DNA from: Pseudoalteromonas sp.
Lineage (GTDB): Bacteria > Pseudomonadota > Gammaproteobacteria > Enterobacterales > Alteromonadaceae
DNA length: 64,000 bases
Assembly (NCBI RefSeq): GCF_018402495.1
Contig: NZ_JAGYIU010000002.1
Location: 648,984-712,983 of the forward strand
Reading direction: 5' to 3'
In this document: piece by piece, positions 28,717 to 39,160 of the stretch
Layout of the letters: every line of letters begins with the position of its first letter
Numbering within the stretch: the first letter of the stretch is position 1
Notes under the pieces: generated by a model
Databases searched by the model: none
What the model saw: the letters and a program-made list of their open reading frames with translations, nothing else
Told to the model about the DNA's origin: nothing
Made by a program: the position numbers and the translations under genes

Positions 28717-29008
28717 ACCTTTACTTCCTTTTTTAAATAAAAAGCTAAAGTGAACAAATTAACTTAATGCCTCGTATTAAATTTACGATTTTAACAGCAG
28801 TTACGATCTTACTTTTATGTAGTAAACCCCATAAATTAAAGAAAATACAATAATGTAAGCTAAATTTTTCAACAGGTTGCTTATTCGTTATATTCTAATA
28901 TTATTACTATATTCATTTTAATTCTAACCCATAGCGAAAGTGTATTTTGTTAACGTCTTACAAAGCGTTAAAGTGCCGCGCTAATTCACAGCTATAAAAG
29001 AGGGTACC

Positions 29009-30349
29009 ATGTCGCTTGCTGTATTATTAATGTTGGCATTATTTGTCGGTTTGCTATTCGCGATTTATCTTTTTTCGCAAAAAAACAGCTCTTTATCTCG
29101 TACCGTTTTATTTGGCTTAGTGCTTGGTAGCGCCTTTGGTCTAGCCCTACAATTTTTGTTTGCCCACTCTCCAGAGACGATTAAAGAAATACTCAGCTGG
29201 GTAAGCATAGTAGGTAAAGGCTATGTCGGTTTATTAAAAATGATCATCATGCCACTGGTATTGGTATTTATGATTGCCGCCGTAGTCAAACTCGAAAACC
29301 AAGGCTCACTAGGAAAAATATCTTTCATAAGCATCAGCGTGTTGCTTTTTACCACCGCTATTTCGGCTTTGGTAGGCATTGCTGTCACTTACGGGTTTGA
29401 TTTAAGTATTGAAGGACTGGTTTCAGGCACTCGCGAAGCCGCCCGAATGGACGTCCTGCAAAGCAAAGCCGGCAATGTAGCTGATTTAAGTGTGCCACAA
29501 ATGCTGCTTAGCTTTATTCCTGAAAATCCTTTTGCTGATTTAAGCAATCAACGTTCAACTTCAATTATTGCCATTGTTATATTTGGTGTACTTGTTGGTA
29601 TAGCTGCACGCAAAGTGATGCTTGAAAAAACGGAGCTGGCAGGCCCTATTCGCAATGGCGTCAATGCCTTACAAGCTACAGTAATGAGCCTAGTACGCAT
29701 GATTATCGCCCTAACACCCTACGGTGTTGCAGGGCTCATGGCAAGCGTAGTGGCAAATTCTAGCAGTAACGACATTTTAAATTTACTCGCCTTTATTGTC
29801 GCCTCTTACGTGGCTATTTTGTTAATGTTTGTTGTGCATGGCTTATTACTTAGCTTTGTAGGGGTTAATCCAAAGCATTATTTTGAAAAAATCTGGCCAG
29901 TACTGACCTTTGCATTTAGCTCGCGCAGTTCAGCAGCCTCCATTCCGATGAATGTCGATGTGCAAATTAATCAGTTAAAAGTACCACCAGCAATTGCTAA
30001 CTTATCGGCTTCTTTTGGTGCCACTATTGGTCAAAATGGCTGTGCCGGTATTTATCCTGCAATGCTCGCAATGATGGTCGCGCCAAGTGTGGGAATAGAC
30101 CCACTTACATTTGAGTTTATTTTACCGTTAATTGGTATTGTGGTTATTAGCTCGTTTGGTATTGCAGGCGTTGGCGGTGGTGCGACATTTGCCGCATTAG
30201 TTGTATTACCAACCATGGGATTACCTATAGAAGTGGTGGCTTTACTTATTTCTATTGAGCCATTAATTGATATGGCGCGTACTGCGCTCAACGTATCAGG
30301 TTCTATGACCTCAGGTGTGATCACCAGTAGGTTAATGAAAACTCAATAG
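29009..30349 (+). CDS. tcyP: L-cystine symporter (DAACS family)
   Basis: The 446-residue membrane protein belongs to the dicarboxylate/amino acid:cation symporter family. The substrate-binding hairpin and helix contain AFSSRSSAASIPMN, and the later cation-site segment is GQNGCAGIYPAMLAMMVAP. These features fit the TcyP/YdjN cystine branch rather than glutamate or C4-dicarboxylate carriers. It is expected to import L-cystine across the inner membrane. It is monocistronic, with the ribosome-binding site GAGGG and a strong terminator. Confidence 0.82.
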   Translation: MSLAVLLMLALFVGLLFAIYLFSQKNSSLSRTVLFGLVLGSAFGLALQFLFAHSPETIKEILSWVSIVGKGYVGLLKMIIMPLVLVFMIAAVVKLENQGSLGKISFISISVLLFTTAISALVGIAVTYGFDLSIEGLVSGTREAARMDVLQSKAGNVADLSVPQMLLSFIPENPFADLSNQRSTSIIAIVIFGVLVGIAARKVMLEKTELAGPIRNGVNALQATVMSLVRMIIALTPYGVAGLMASVVANSSSNDILNLLAFIVASYVAILLMFVVHGLLLSFVGVNPKHYFEKIWPVLTFAFSSRSSAASIPMNVDVQINQLKVPPAIANLSASFGATIGQNGCAGIYPAMLAMMVAPSVGIDPLTFEFILPLIGIVVISSFGIAGVGGGATFAALVVLPTMGLPIEVVALLISIEPLIDMARTALNVSGSMTSGVITSRLMKTQ

Positions 30350-30368
30350 CACTCATCTCTTATTTAAT

Positions 30369-30393
30369 AGCCCAGCAATTGCTGGGCTTTTTT
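30369..30393 (+). terminator. Terminator after tcyP
   Basis: The perfect palindrome AGCCCAGCAA/TTGCTGGGCT is followed by TTTTT. Confidence 0.85.
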
Positions 30394-30675
30394 ATGCGTG
30401 GCGCTTTGCAAAGCCTTCTCTGTATATTTTTTTGATTTGTTTATTTAATTAATAAACTTCTAAAAATCGCTTTTATCGATTACATCAATCGCTTTATTTC
30501 TCACACGGTTTTTAGCCCCTTTACTATACTATCTCCACCACTTAGTTATTCGAGCTAAGTTAGCAATAGCTTGAATGAAGTACTAGCCCACTAATTTTTA
30601 AATTATTAGATTCTATTTTTAATAATAGTAATACGCTTTATATAACGAAATTCGTTAACTTTAAGGAAGCTGACA
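30394..30675 (+). promoter_or_regulatory. katG upstream region
   Basis: The AT-rich stretch between the tcyP terminator and katG must carry the katG promoter. I looked for an OxyR-type ATAG/CTAT array; a CTAT...ATAG pair near 30616 has the wrong order and spacing, so no regulator site is called. Confidence 0.35.
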
Positions 30676-32943
30676 ATGAAAAACCGATCATTTACTAAAA
30701 AAGCACTTGTTGGATTTATAAGTATGGCGCTTATGTCTGGCGCTGCTTTTGCTCAAGAAAAGCCACAAATGTCTAAGCCTCAAGGCGCAGTTGGCATGGG
30801 TGAGGCTAAAATGGGTGCAACGAGAACAAACCAGTTTTGGTGGCCAAATCAACTTGATCTAGCCCCTCTTCGTGATCATGATGAACGCTCAAACCCTTAT
30901 GGCGGCGACTTTAATTATGCCGAGGCATTCAATAGCCTAGATTTAGACGCTGTAAAAAGTGATATAGACGCCCTACTTACGCAGTCTCAAGACTGGTGGC
31001 CAGCAGATTTTGGTAACTATGGCCCATTTTTTATTCGTATGACTTGGCACAGCGCAGGGACCTACCGTACGCTTGATGGGCGTGGTGGCGCAGGGGGTGG
31101 CCAACAACGTTTTGAACCGCTTAATAGCTGGCCAGACAACGTAAGCCTAGATAAAGCACGCCGTTTACTTTGGCCAATTAAACAAAAATACGGTGAAGCA
31201 CTTTCATGGTCAGACTTAATCGTATTAGCGGGTAATGTCGCCCTAGAAAACATGGGATTTGAAACTTATGGGTTTGCCGGTGGCCGACCTGATGACTGGG
31301 AACCAGACATGGTTTACTGGGGGCCTGAAGTCGAAATGCTTGCCAGCGACCGTGAAGATGCCAGTGGTAAATTAGAACGCCCATTAGGTGCAACTCACAT
31401 GGGTTTAATTTACGTAAATCCTGAGGGCCCTAAAGGGGTGCCTGATCCAATCGGTTCAGCTAAAAATATTCGTGTTGCATTCGAGCGCATGGCCATGAAC
31501 GACGAAGAAACACTGGCACTTATTGCTGGTGGCCACACCTTTGGTAAAATGCATGGTGCCCATAAACCTAAAGATTGTGTGGGTGCAGAGCCCGCAGCAG
31601 CAGGCATTGAAGAGCAAGGTTTAGGGTGGAAAAACAAATGTGGTAAAGGCCATTCTGAAGATACCGTATCAAGCGGTTTAGAGGGCGCATGGACACAAGC
31701 ACCTACTCGCTGGTCATCACTGTATTTAAGCAATCTACTTAACTTTGAGTGGAAGCAAACACGCAGCCCTGCAGGTGCTATTCAGTGGATCCCAACGGAT
31801 GAATCATTACATAGTGCTGTCCCTGATGCTCACGTTAAGGGTAAGTTTAATCCACCAGTAATGACCACCGCCGATTTAGCATTAAAGTTTGATCCAGAGT
31901 ATCGTAAAATTGCTGAACGCTTTTTAAATGACCCTAAAGAATATCAGCTTGCCTTTGCTAAAGCTTGGTATAAATTAACTCACAGAGATATGGGGCCTGC
32001 TCGTAACTTTTTAGGTAAAGAAGTGCCTAAAGAAGAGTTAATTTGGCAAGATCCTATTTCAGCAGAGACTAAATCAAACATTGACGCTGATGCTGTGAAA
32101 GAGCTTAAAGCCGCTATTTTAGACTCTAACCTAAGTGTACCTGAGTTAGTACGTGTTGCCTGGGCCTCGGCTGCTAGTTATCGTGATTCTGATATGCGAG
32201 GCGGTGCTAATGGTGCACGCATTGCGCTTGCTCCACAAAAGGATTGGGCAGTAAATAACCCAACCGAAACCGCAAAAGTGATTAAAGAATTAAAAGCGAT
32301 ACAAGCTAACTTTAATGGTAGTTTCTTTAGTAAAAGTCACGTATCACTGGCTGATTTGATTGTATTAGGTGGTAACGCCGCAATTGAAAAAGCAGCAAAA
32401 GATGCAGGTTACACAATAAACGTTCCGTTTAATGCCGGCCGTGGCGATGCTACGCAAGCACAAACAGACGTAAATGCATTTAGCTTATTAGAGCTGCATG
32501 CCGATGGCTTTAGAAACTACTTTGATGCTGAACAAAGTTATAAATCGCCAACTGAAATGCTAATAGATAAAGCCGATCAGCTTGACCTAACCGTACCAGA
32601 AATGACCGTGTTAGTAGGCGGCTTGCGTTCACTTAATGCGAACTATAAAGGCACTGACTACGGCGTATTTACCGATAAGCCAGGTACACTAAATAACGAT
32701 TTCTTTGTTAATTTGTTAGATATGTCGACGGTATGGAAAAAATCGTCAGATGCGGGCATTTACCATGGTTTTGATCGTCAATCGGGCGAGCAAAAATACA
32801 GCGCCACTTCTGTTGACCTTATCTTTGGTTCAAATTCAGAACTGCGTGCCGTTGCCGAAGTATATGCCTTTGATACCTCTAAGCAAAAGTTTGTAGAAGA
32901 CTTTGTTGCAGCATGGACTAAAGTAATGAACCTAGACCGTTAA
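30676..32943 (+). CDS. katG: Exported catalase-peroxidase
   Basis: The 755-residue bifunctional heme enzyme decomposes hydrogen peroxide. A clear signal peptide (residues 1-26, ending AFA) predicts periplasmic location, as in KatP-type enzymes, whereas many KatGs are cytoplasmic. The distal triad is Arg121, Trp124 and His125, the proximal heme ligand is His287, and the Trp124-Tyr246-Met272 cross-link residues are all present. A second, degenerate peroxidase half follows. AAGGA precedes the start. Confidence 0.95.
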   Translation: MKNRSFTKKALVGFISMALMSGAAFAQEKPQMSKPQGAVGMGEAKMGATRTNQFWWPNQLDLAPLRDHDERSNPYGGDFNYAEAFNSLDLDAVKSDIDALLTQSQDWWPADFGNYGPFFIRMTWHSAGTYRTLDGRGGAGGGQQRFEPLNSWPDNVSLDKARRLLWPIKQKYGEALSWSDLIVLAGNVALENMGFETYGFAGGRPDDWEPDMVYWGPEVEMLASDREDASGKLERPLGATHMGLIYVNPEGPKGVPDPIGSAKNIRVAFERMAMNDEETLALIAGGHTFGKMHGAHKPKDCVGAEPAAAGIEEQGLGWKNKCGKGHSEDTVSSGLEGAWTQAPTRWSSLYLSNLLNFEWKQTRSPAGAIQWIPTDESLHSAVPDAHVKGKFNPPVMTTADLALKFDPEYRKIAERFLNDPKEYQLAFAKAWYKLTHRDMGPARNFLGKEVPKEELIWQDPISAETKSNIDADAVKELKAAILDSNLSVPELVRVAWASAASYRDSDMRGGANGARIALAPQKDWAVNNPTETAKVIKELKAIQANFNGSFFSKSHVSLADLIVLGGNAAIEKAAKDAGYTINVPFNAGRGDATQAQTDVNAFSLLELHADGFRNYFDAEQSYKSPTEMLIDKADQLDLTVPEMTVLVGGLRSLNANYKGTDYGVFTDKPGTLNNDFFVNLLDMSTVWKKSSDAGIYHGFDRQSGEQKYSATSVDLIFGSNSELRAVAEVYAFDTSKQKFVEDFVAAWTKVMNLDR

Positions 32944-32966
32944 TAACCAGTCAATAATACAACCAT

Positions 32967-32995
32967 AGCGCTGCAACTAATTGCAGCGCTTTTTT
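32967..32995 (+). terminator. Terminator after katG
   Basis: The stem AGCGCTGCAA/TTGCAGCGCT with a 4-nt loop is followed by TTTTTT on the plus strand. Confidence 0.85.
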
Positions 32996-32998
32996 ATT

Positions 32999-34879
32999 CT
33001 ACTTTAGAGCAACCACGCGTTCGCGCAAATCATCAGCATTAACTTCCTGCGCAGCAACCTTCTCACCAATGCTCACACTAACCAATGACCATTTGGGTCT
33101 AGGTAATCGCCACTTTGTTTTTCGGCTAAACATACTGCCCCATAATCCATCTAGATGAACAGGAATAACAGGTACTGGGGTGCGCTGAATTATTTTTTCA
33201 ATACCACGGCGAAATACATCAACCTCGCCATCACCACTGAGCTTGCCCTCAGGAAAAATTCCCACCAACTCTCCACGCTCTAGTGCCTGAGCAATGTCGT
33301 CAAAGGCTTTATTAAACGCCTTAGGGTTTGCTTTTTGACTGTCAATTGGAATGGCTTTAGCCATTTTAAATAACCAATTGAGTGCAGGTGAATAATAAAT
33401 AGGAGCAAACACGACAAATCGAATTGGCCTAGGCGAGGCGGCTAAAATAAACATCCAATCAACAAAGCTAACATGGTTACTTACCACCACAGCCGCTCCA
33501 TCATCGGGTATATTAAGCTCACCTTTAGTGCGCACTCGGTACATACAAATCGCTAAAATATAAATAATAAACCGTAAGAAAAATTCCGGTACTTTGGTGT
33601 ATATATAAAGCGATATCAATAAATTAAGGCCTGCCAATAACAATAATAATTGTGAAATTTGCCAATGTAACAGCGTTAAAGTAACAATACTTAAAATGGC
33701 GCTACCCACCATAAATAAAGCGTTTAATACATTATTAGCTGCAATTACCCGTGAACGGCTATCTGGATGAGTACGCTGCTGAATTAACGCATACAGTGGC
33801 ACAGTATAAAACCCCGCCGCTATGCCAATACCGGCCATCCAAATAAAGTGCCAGAGCATATCGCCGGTATTAATCACTTGCTCTAGAGTCAGTTGCGGTT
33901 CGTTAGTTTGGCGGTAAAACTCGATGTTTGGCTCTTGGCTTAATAAATATAAAAATAAGGTAATTAACAATGCACCAAAAGGCACAATGCCCAGCTCAAT
34001 ACGTGAGCGCGATAATTTTTCACAAAGCAAAGACCCCAATGCAATACTCAACGAGAACACCACTAAAGCAGAGGTAACCACTAGCTCATCGCCTCCCATT
34101 ACATGCTTTACGTAATTAGGAAGTGTGGTTAATATCACCGCACCAATAAGCCAAAACCAACTGATCCCCAATACCGATTTACCCACCGACTCGGTTTGTG
34201 CGTTAAGTGCATTAAATACACTTTTGGTCGAAGAAATAGGGTTAAGTGATACCTTTAAATTAGCATCATTGGCTTCACTTTTTGGTATAAAACGACTACT
34301 CAAATAACCAATAACCGCAAGGCTCACTATTGCAATACTGATATAAATAGGACCTGAAGACTGGGTTATATAATAAGTACCAAATACGGTACCTAACAAA
34401 ATAGCCACAAAAGTGGCAGATTCGACTAACCCGTTGGCTTTAGTTAACTCATTTGGAGCTACATGCTGGGGTAATATAGAGTATTTTAATGGTCCAAAAA
34501 AAGTACTTTGTAAACCCATTAAAAAAACCGTGGCGAGCATAAGCCAAATCTGTTCAGTTAAAATCGATACCACGCCTACCAGCATAATTGGAATTTCGCA
34601 AAACTTAACAATTCTGATCAGCGCTGATTTCTCCATTTTTTCTGCTGTTTGCCCAGCCATCCCTGAAAATAAAAAAAACGGCAAAATAAATAATCCCGCA
34701 GCCACATTAGAATAAAAGGCACCATCGGCTAACGTCGCGGCCTGAAAAATTAAAATAAGCAGGATTGATTGCTTGTAAACATTGTCATTTAAAGCGGAGA
34801 AAAACTGTGTCACAAACAGAGGCAAAAACCGCTTGCTGCTCAGTAAAGCTCCTTGATATTGTTGTTTGTTTTCCTTCAT
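32999..34879 (-). CDS. LplT-like MFS transporter fused to PlsC acyltransferase
   Basis: The 626-residue fusion has an N-terminal MFS domain (about 1-420) resembling the lysophospholipid flippase LplT and a C-terminal PlsC acyltransferase domain with NHVSFVD (His about 469) and FPEG (about 541). In E. coli LplT and Aas are separate, and Aas adds an acyl-ACP synthetase domain. Here only the flippase and acyltransferase are joined, so acyl donors must come from elsewhere. The likely role is import and reacylation of lysophospholipid at the inner membrane. GAGG precedes the start. Confidence 0.85.
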   Translation of the reverse strand: MKENKQQYQGALLSSKRFLPLFVTQFFSALNDNVYKQSILLILIFQAATLADGAFYSNVAAGLFILPFFLFSGMAGQTAEKMEKSALIRIVKFCEIPIMLVGVVSILTEQIWLMLATVFLMGLQSTFFGPLKYSILPQHVAPNELTKANGLVESATFVAILLGTVFGTYYITQSSGPIYISIAIVSLAVIGYLSSRFIPKSEANDANLKVSLNPISSTKSVFNALNAQTESVGKSVLGISWFWLIGAVILTTLPNYVKHVMGGDELVVTSALVVFSLSIALGSLLCEKLSRSRIELGIVPFGALLITLFLYLLSQEPNIEFYRQTNEPQLTLEQVINTGDMLWHFIWMAGIGIAAGFYTVPLYALIQQRTHPDSRSRVIAANNVLNALFMVGSAILSIVTLTLLHWQISQLLLLLAGLNLLISLYIYTKVPEFFLRFIIYILAICMYRVRTKGELNIPDDGAAVVVSNHVSFVDWMFILAASPRPIRFVVFAPIYYSPALNWLFKMAKAIPIDSQKANPKAFNKAFDDIAQALERGELVGIFPEGKLSGDGEVDVFRRGIEKIIQRTPVPVIPVHLDGLWGSMFSRKTKWRLPRPKWSLVSVSIGEKVAAQEVNADDLRERVVALK

Positions 34880-35088
34880 TACGGCCTCTTAAAATTAGCT
34901 CCAGTGTTTAGATTACCACTGTGTAAAACAAATACGAACCCACTTTTTAATTACTTGTGCACGCATAACCCCAAATAAAACGAACAATAATTAAACAAAT
35001 CAGCCAAGTCTTGCGTATAGTTGTTTATGGGTTGTAAATAAAACATCTATGTTCTAAACCTAAAAGATGACTAAAAAGGAGCATCTTT

Positions 35089-35868
35089 ATGCCAACTACA
35101 AACACAATAGAAAAAGACATCAAATTTGCACGTTGTTTAGAGTGCAACAAAGTAAATACATTCGCTGCTTTTCATTGGCTCTCGTTAGCGCTTAAGGATA
35201 TGGCGCGTGCGCCCATGTTGAGCTTAATTTACGGTTTAATCTTTACACTTATTCCCGTGGCGATTGTTTATTCTGCCGTACTTACCGACAGCCATCTTGT
35301 TATATTGCCAGCAACCGTTGCATTTGCCTTAATAGGTCCAGTATTTGCGGTTGGCTTATACGATGTAGCATGGGAGCTTGAAAAAGGCCACAAACCTACG
35401 CTTGGTCACTCACTAAAATCAATGTTTCGTAATCCTGTAGGTGAATGGGGATTTGCAATTTTACTTCTGGTAATTATGATTATTTGGATGAGGCTGGCTG
35501 CTATAGTACATGCATTATACCCAAGTCATGCTAACCCAACATTTGAAGAGCTTTCTGCGTTTTTAACCATAGGCAGTATTATTGGCGGCATTTTATTAGT
35601 GAGTGTGTTTGCCATTTCAGCGTTTACACCACAAATAATGATGGAAAGACGTGTTGATATAATGACTGCGGTGGTTTCTTCAATCCATGCTGTTAAGGAA
35701 AACTTTGCAGCTATGGTTGTGTGGTCTATTTGTATATTTGTACTAGTGGCACTTGGTTTTGCAGCAGGGGCAGCTGGATTTATAATTATTATGCCATTAC
35801 TTAGTTACGCCAGCTGGCACGGGTACATTGCAGTTATTAAAACTAAAAAAGAACGCGGTTACGAATAA
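35089..35868 (+). CDS. DUF2189 membrane protein
   Basis: The 259-residue integral membrane protein has about six helices and belongs to DUF2189. It is recognised by the N-terminal W-rich amphipathic stretch (HWLSLALKDMARAPMLSLIYGLIF), GPVFAVGLYDVAWELEKG and the C-terminal PLLSYASWHGY. Members often sit near cytochrome c oxidase genes in other bacteria, but not here. The function is unknown. AAGGAG precedes the start. Confidence 0.8.
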   Translation: MPTTNTIEKDIKFARCLECNKVNTFAAFHWLSLALKDMARAPMLSLIYGLIFTLIPVAIVYSAVLTDSHLVILPATVAFALIGPVFAVGLYDVAWELEKGHKPTLGHSLKSMFRNPVGEWGFAILLLVIMIIWMRLAAIVHALYPSHANPTFEELSAFLTIGSIIGGILLVSVFAISAFTPQIMMERRVDIMTAVVSSIHAVKENFAAMVVWSICIFVLVALGFAAGAAGFIIIMPLLSYASWHGYIAVIKTKKERGYE

Positions 35869-35890
35869 AATTTACCCATAATCAATTTTA

Positions 35891-35930
35891 ATCACTTAAT
35901 TAAACGCTTTAGGGCGTTTTATTAAGTGAT
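35891..35930 (+). terminator. Long hairpin terminator after the DUF2189 gene
   Basis: The stem ATCACTTAATTAAACGC/GCGTTTTATTAAGTGAT is 17 bp with minor mismatch. No strong T tract follows, but the position suits a terminator. Confidence 0.6.
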
Positions 35931-36044
35931 GACTGTTTCTCCCCTGTGAATTAAATCTGCAACAACCTTGATCTCAATAAGGTGCAAAGCCTAAAAATCG
36001 CGCTAATATAATGTGATATACCCTACGCTTTATAAGGAATTAAC

Positions 36045-36464
36045 ATGATTCATAACGTGACAGATCTGATGACAGCTAACCCATTTTCGGTTGATATAAA
36101 AAGCACCCTACATGATGCGCATAACTTAATGAAAGAAAAAAATATTCGACATATTCCCGTTATAGACGAAGACGGTGCGTTTGTAGGCATGTTGACACAA
36201 AAAATAATGGTCGCAAAAGTAATGGGGATCATGGCTACATTTGGCGCAAATGCGTTACAACGAAAAGAAAAACTCACAAAAGTAGAAGACATTATGGTGA
36301 GTGATTTTATCACCGTTACCCCTGCACAACCTTTATCTGATGTTGTGAAGTTTTTTGTTGAGAATCGACATGGCTGTATGCCTGTTGTTAACGAACAAGG
36401 TCAACTAGTCGGTATTTTAACGTCTTCTGACTTTGTGCGTCTCGCTGCGGCGTTATTATCTTAA
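36045..36464 (+). CDS. Two-CBS-domain protein
   Basis: The 139-residue cytoplasmic protein is built of two CBS motifs only (about 1-60: MTANPFSVDIKSTLHDAHNLMKEKNIRHIPVID; about 80-139: MVSDFITVTPAQPLSDVVKFFVENRHGCMPVVN). Such stand-alone Bateman modules bind adenine nucleotides and regulate partner proteins; the partner is unknown. It is monocistronic with a good ribosome-binding site (AAGGAA) and a downstream terminator. Confidence 0.85.
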   Translation: MIHNVTDLMTANPFSVDIKSTLHDAHNLMKEKNIRHIPVIDEDGAFVGMLTQKIMVAKVMGIMATFGANALQRKEKLTKVEDIMVSDFITVTPAQPLSDVVKFFVENRHGCMPVVNEQGQLVGILTSSDFVRLAAALLS

Positions 36465-36486
36465 CTTAACAGCACAATAAAAAAAC

Positions 36487-36520
36487 CTGCGTTTTGAATT
36501 TACCCAAAACGCAGCCATTT
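36487..36520 (+). terminator. Terminator after the CBS gene
   Basis: The 10-bp stem CTGCGTTTTG/CAAAACGCAG is followed by CCATTTTTA. Confidence 0.75.
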
Positions 36521-36632
36521 TTATTGACGAATACCTGCCCAGAAGCCTCTTCGTATATAGCTAAGTCACTAACAGACTGTTATGGTAAACAGCGCTACTT
36601 TCAGCAGTTATTACTAAAAGGTAATTTGTCAT

Positions 36633-36995
36633 ATGGCTAATCAATTAAATGTATTGGGAACTCGCCTACAACTATGTTGTGGCAATGGCGGCTATACTCG
36701 CGAAGGGTTTTGCTATGTACCAGATTCAGACTTTGGTAATCACAGTGTGTGCGCCATTATGACCGACGAATTTTTGCAGTTTTCTAAAGCGCAAGGTAAC
36801 GATTTAATTAGCCCTAATCCTTTGTATGATTTTGCAGGCTTAAAAGCTGGCGATAAATGGTGCTTATGTGCGATTCGTTGGTATCATGCCATTGCTGCAA
36901 ATGTTGCTCCCCCTGTTGTACTTGAAGCAACAAACCAAAAAGCGCTAGACATTATTCCCCTTGAAGTATTAAAAGCCCATCAGTATACCGGGTAA
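36633..36995 (+). CDS. DUF2237 family protein
   Basis: The 120-residue protein is recognisable as DUF2237 by NVLGTRLQLCCGNGGYTREGFC near the N-terminus, SVCAIMTDEFLQFSKAQGNDL in the middle and GDKWCLCAIRWYHA with conserved cysteines and tryptophans. The conserved Cys pairs suggest a metal or redox site, but the function is unknown. AAAGG precedes the start. It converges on corA. Confidence 0.82.
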   Translation: MANQLNVLGTRLQLCCGNGGYTREGFCYVPDSDFGNHSVCAIMTDEFLQFSKAQGNDLISPNPLYDFAGLKAGDKWCLCAIRWYHAIAANVAPPVVLEATNQKALDIIPLEVLKAHQYTG

Positions 36996-37028
36996 TGATT
37001 TGAGCGCTCAGCTTGCAATATTAAAGTA

Positions 37029-37985
37029 TTACAACCACCCTTTATGTTTAAAAAATAAATAAGGGGCAAAGCCCGACAGCAACATAATGCCAATTGCAAA
37101 TGGATAACCCCATTGCCATTGCAGCTCTGGCATTATATTAAAGTTCATCCCGTAAACACTGGCCACAACAGTGGGCGGTAAAAAAACCACTGAGGCAATA
37201 GAGAAGGTTTTAATAATCTGATTTTGTTCAATATTAATAAAACCTTGTGTTGAATCCATCAAAAAGTTTACTTTATCAAACAAAAAAGCACAGTGTGACA
37301 TCAAAGTCTCTATATCAAGTACAATTTCTCGAAGTGTTTCGCGGTCGTCGTTTTGCGCACCTAAGCGTCGTATTAAAAACGAAATATTGCGCCGAGTGTC
37401 CATTAAACATAAACGTACCTTCCCATTCGCATCTTCTAAGCGAGCGATACGACTAACCGCCTCTTCTAAATCTGAGTCGTCTTCTTCAAGTACATAAGCG
37501 CTGAGTTTCTCTAATTGATGATGCATATCTTCGAGCATATCAGCATGGTTTTCGACTTTTTGATCGAATAAAGTAATTAATAATTGTTTTGGTGTATCAC
37601 ATATTACTTGACCTTTACGCGCCCTTAAACGTAATAGCCTAAAGTCAGCCAATTCCTCATCACGAATAGTAAGTAAGCAATTACTTTGCAGCAAGCAAGC
37701 AACCGTGACTGTATTAAATCGCCCATCATTTGGTGACATAAACAATGCATGCACATGCAAGCCTTCGTTATCAATAAAACATCTCGCCGAAGTTTCAATC
37801 TCTTCTACGTCGACCGATTCAGGAAAGGTTATATTGAGTGTTTTTGCAAGAATGCTTCGCTCCTGCGGCGTTGGATTAATTGTATCAATCCAGTGTGCAT
37901 TTTTAATTGATACCTCAAGGGGGGTATTTGGCGCGTGTTCCTGCTCTTTAATAACCCCTTGCTCAATAGAAAAAAACCTCAGCAT
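37029..37985 (-). CDS. corA: Magnesium/cobalt channel CorA
   Basis: The 318-residue protein matches CorA over its whole length: a large N-terminal cytoplasmic domain, the stalk helix with KVNFLMDSTQGFINIEQNQIIKTF, two C-terminal membrane helices, the signature YGMNF (GMN at 279-281) with the MPEL periplasmic loop, and a basic C-terminus KHKGWL. It forms a pentameric magnesium channel. AAGGAGA precedes the start. It is monocistronic. Confidence 0.93.
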   Translation of the reverse strand: MLRFFSIEQGVIKEQEHAPNTPLEVSIKNAHWIDTINPTPQERSILAKTLNITFPESVDVEEIETSARCFIDNEGLHVHALFMSPNDGRFNTVTVACLLQSNCLLTIRDEELADFRLLRLRARKGQVICDTPKQLLITLFDQKVENHADMLEDMHHQLEKLSAYVLEEDDSDLEEAVSRIARLEDANGKVRLCLMDTRRNISFLIRRLGAQNDDRETLREIVLDIETLMSHCAFLFDKVNFLMDSTQGFINIEQNQIIKTFSIASVVFLPPTVVASVYGMNFNIMPELQWQWGYPFAIGIMLLSGFAPYLFFKHKGWL

Positions 37986-38316
37986 GCACTTCTCCTTCTA
38001 TTACAAATTAGGCTCAGTATATGTAACAGATCATTAATCAACAATGATAATACATCAATTATGGCTACTATTAAGGTCAGGTATCCGCTAACACAATCCA
38101 GCACTGCTGTTTGCAGAATTTACAAAAAATGTATATTTTTCATAGTCTTTAAGTTAAACACGTCTTAAACCTCCGCAAAATAAAAATTAAAACCTTATAT
38201 TACAATAGGTTAAACAAAAAGCCACTGACGGCATAGTCATTGCTTTGTATAAACTAACGCATGTTCATAAGCACGACTAAGCGCTGTGAACATTCCTTAT
38301 AAAAACAGGAGGAATA
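37986..38316. promoter_or_regulatory. corA-dps divergent intergenic region
   Basis: This 331-bp AT-rich gap carries both promoters by position. No gene, strong hairpin or known riboswitch is recognisable, and I see no M-box-like leader ahead of corA. Confidence 0.3.
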
Positions 38317-38841
38317 ATGAGTCACAATAACGAAGCAAACAAAATCGCTGAATTTACTGCCCCAGGTATGAATGAGGAATCTGCAAAAAACACCATAGCT
38401 ATACTCGATAATCGTATGGTTGCCCTCATTGACTTACAGCTTACTCTTAAACATATTCATTGGAATGTAGTCGGTCCAAACTTTATTGGTGTGCATGAAA
38501 TGTTAGACCCTCAAGTTGAGACTGTTCGTGAAATGACTGATACTATCGCCGAGCGTATTGCTACTTTAGGTGGCGTACCAGTAGGTACCCCTAAATCGAT
38601 TGTTGATCGTCGTACATGGCAAGATTATTCAATTGGTAAAGGGCTCGTTACAGATCATTTAAGTGCCCTAGATAAAGTTTATAACGGAGTGAATGGCGAT
38701 CACCGAACAGCGATTGGCAAGCTCTCAGAGCTCGACCCTGTATCTGAGGATATGCTGGTTAGCCAGCTTGCTGATTTAGAGCAATTTCAATGGTTTGTAC
38801 GCGCACACATAGAATCATCAACAGGTCAATTGAACAGCTAA
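38317..38841 (+). CDS. dps: Dps ferritin-like DNA-protection protein
   Basis: The 174-residue protein forms a dodecameric mini-ferritin that oxidises iron with peroxide and compacts DNA. The inter-subunit ferroxidase residues His48, His60, Asp64, Asp75 and Glu79 are all present, and the N-terminal tail is available for DNA binding. The ribosome-binding site CAGGAGGAATA is very strong, fitting an abundant protein. Expression in stationary phase or oxidative stress is expected from the family. Confidence 0.94.
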   Translation: MSHNNEANKIAEFTAPGMNEESAKNTIAILDNRMVALIDLQLTLKHIHWNVVGPNFIGVHEMLDPQVETVREMTDTIAERIATLGGVPVGTPKSIVDRRTWQDYSIGKGLVTDHLSALDKVYNGVNGDHRTAIGKLSELDPVSEDMLVSQLADLEQFQWFVRAHIESSTGQLNS

Positions 38842-38866
38842 TTCTTAAAGCGGCCATTTATCTTAC

Positions 38867-38896
38867 AAAGCCCAGCAAATATGCTGGGCTTTTTGT
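38867..38896 (+). terminator. Terminator after dps
   Basis: The stem AAAGCCCAGCA/TGCTGGGCTTT has a 4-nt loop and is followed by TT. The rest of the gap to 39160 shows no gene. Confidence 0.85.
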
Positions 38897-39160
38897 AAAA
38901 TTATTTTAAGTCTTATCTTATGTGTTTGGCTCCATGCACAATATCTCCCCTGCCTCTCTTTTACATTCGCTATTTACCAAAAGCTAAAGCTGTTTTTATA
39001 AAGTATAAATGCTTAACATGCCGCACTCTTGAAAAGGTAGAAGATAATCATATAAAAAAAGCGCAGCCGATAAAACATCAAAAATTATAACTTACGCCGA
39101 GTTAGTAACCTTTTACAACCAAACTACAAACTCATTCCCTATCGCGAAACTAATTATCAC

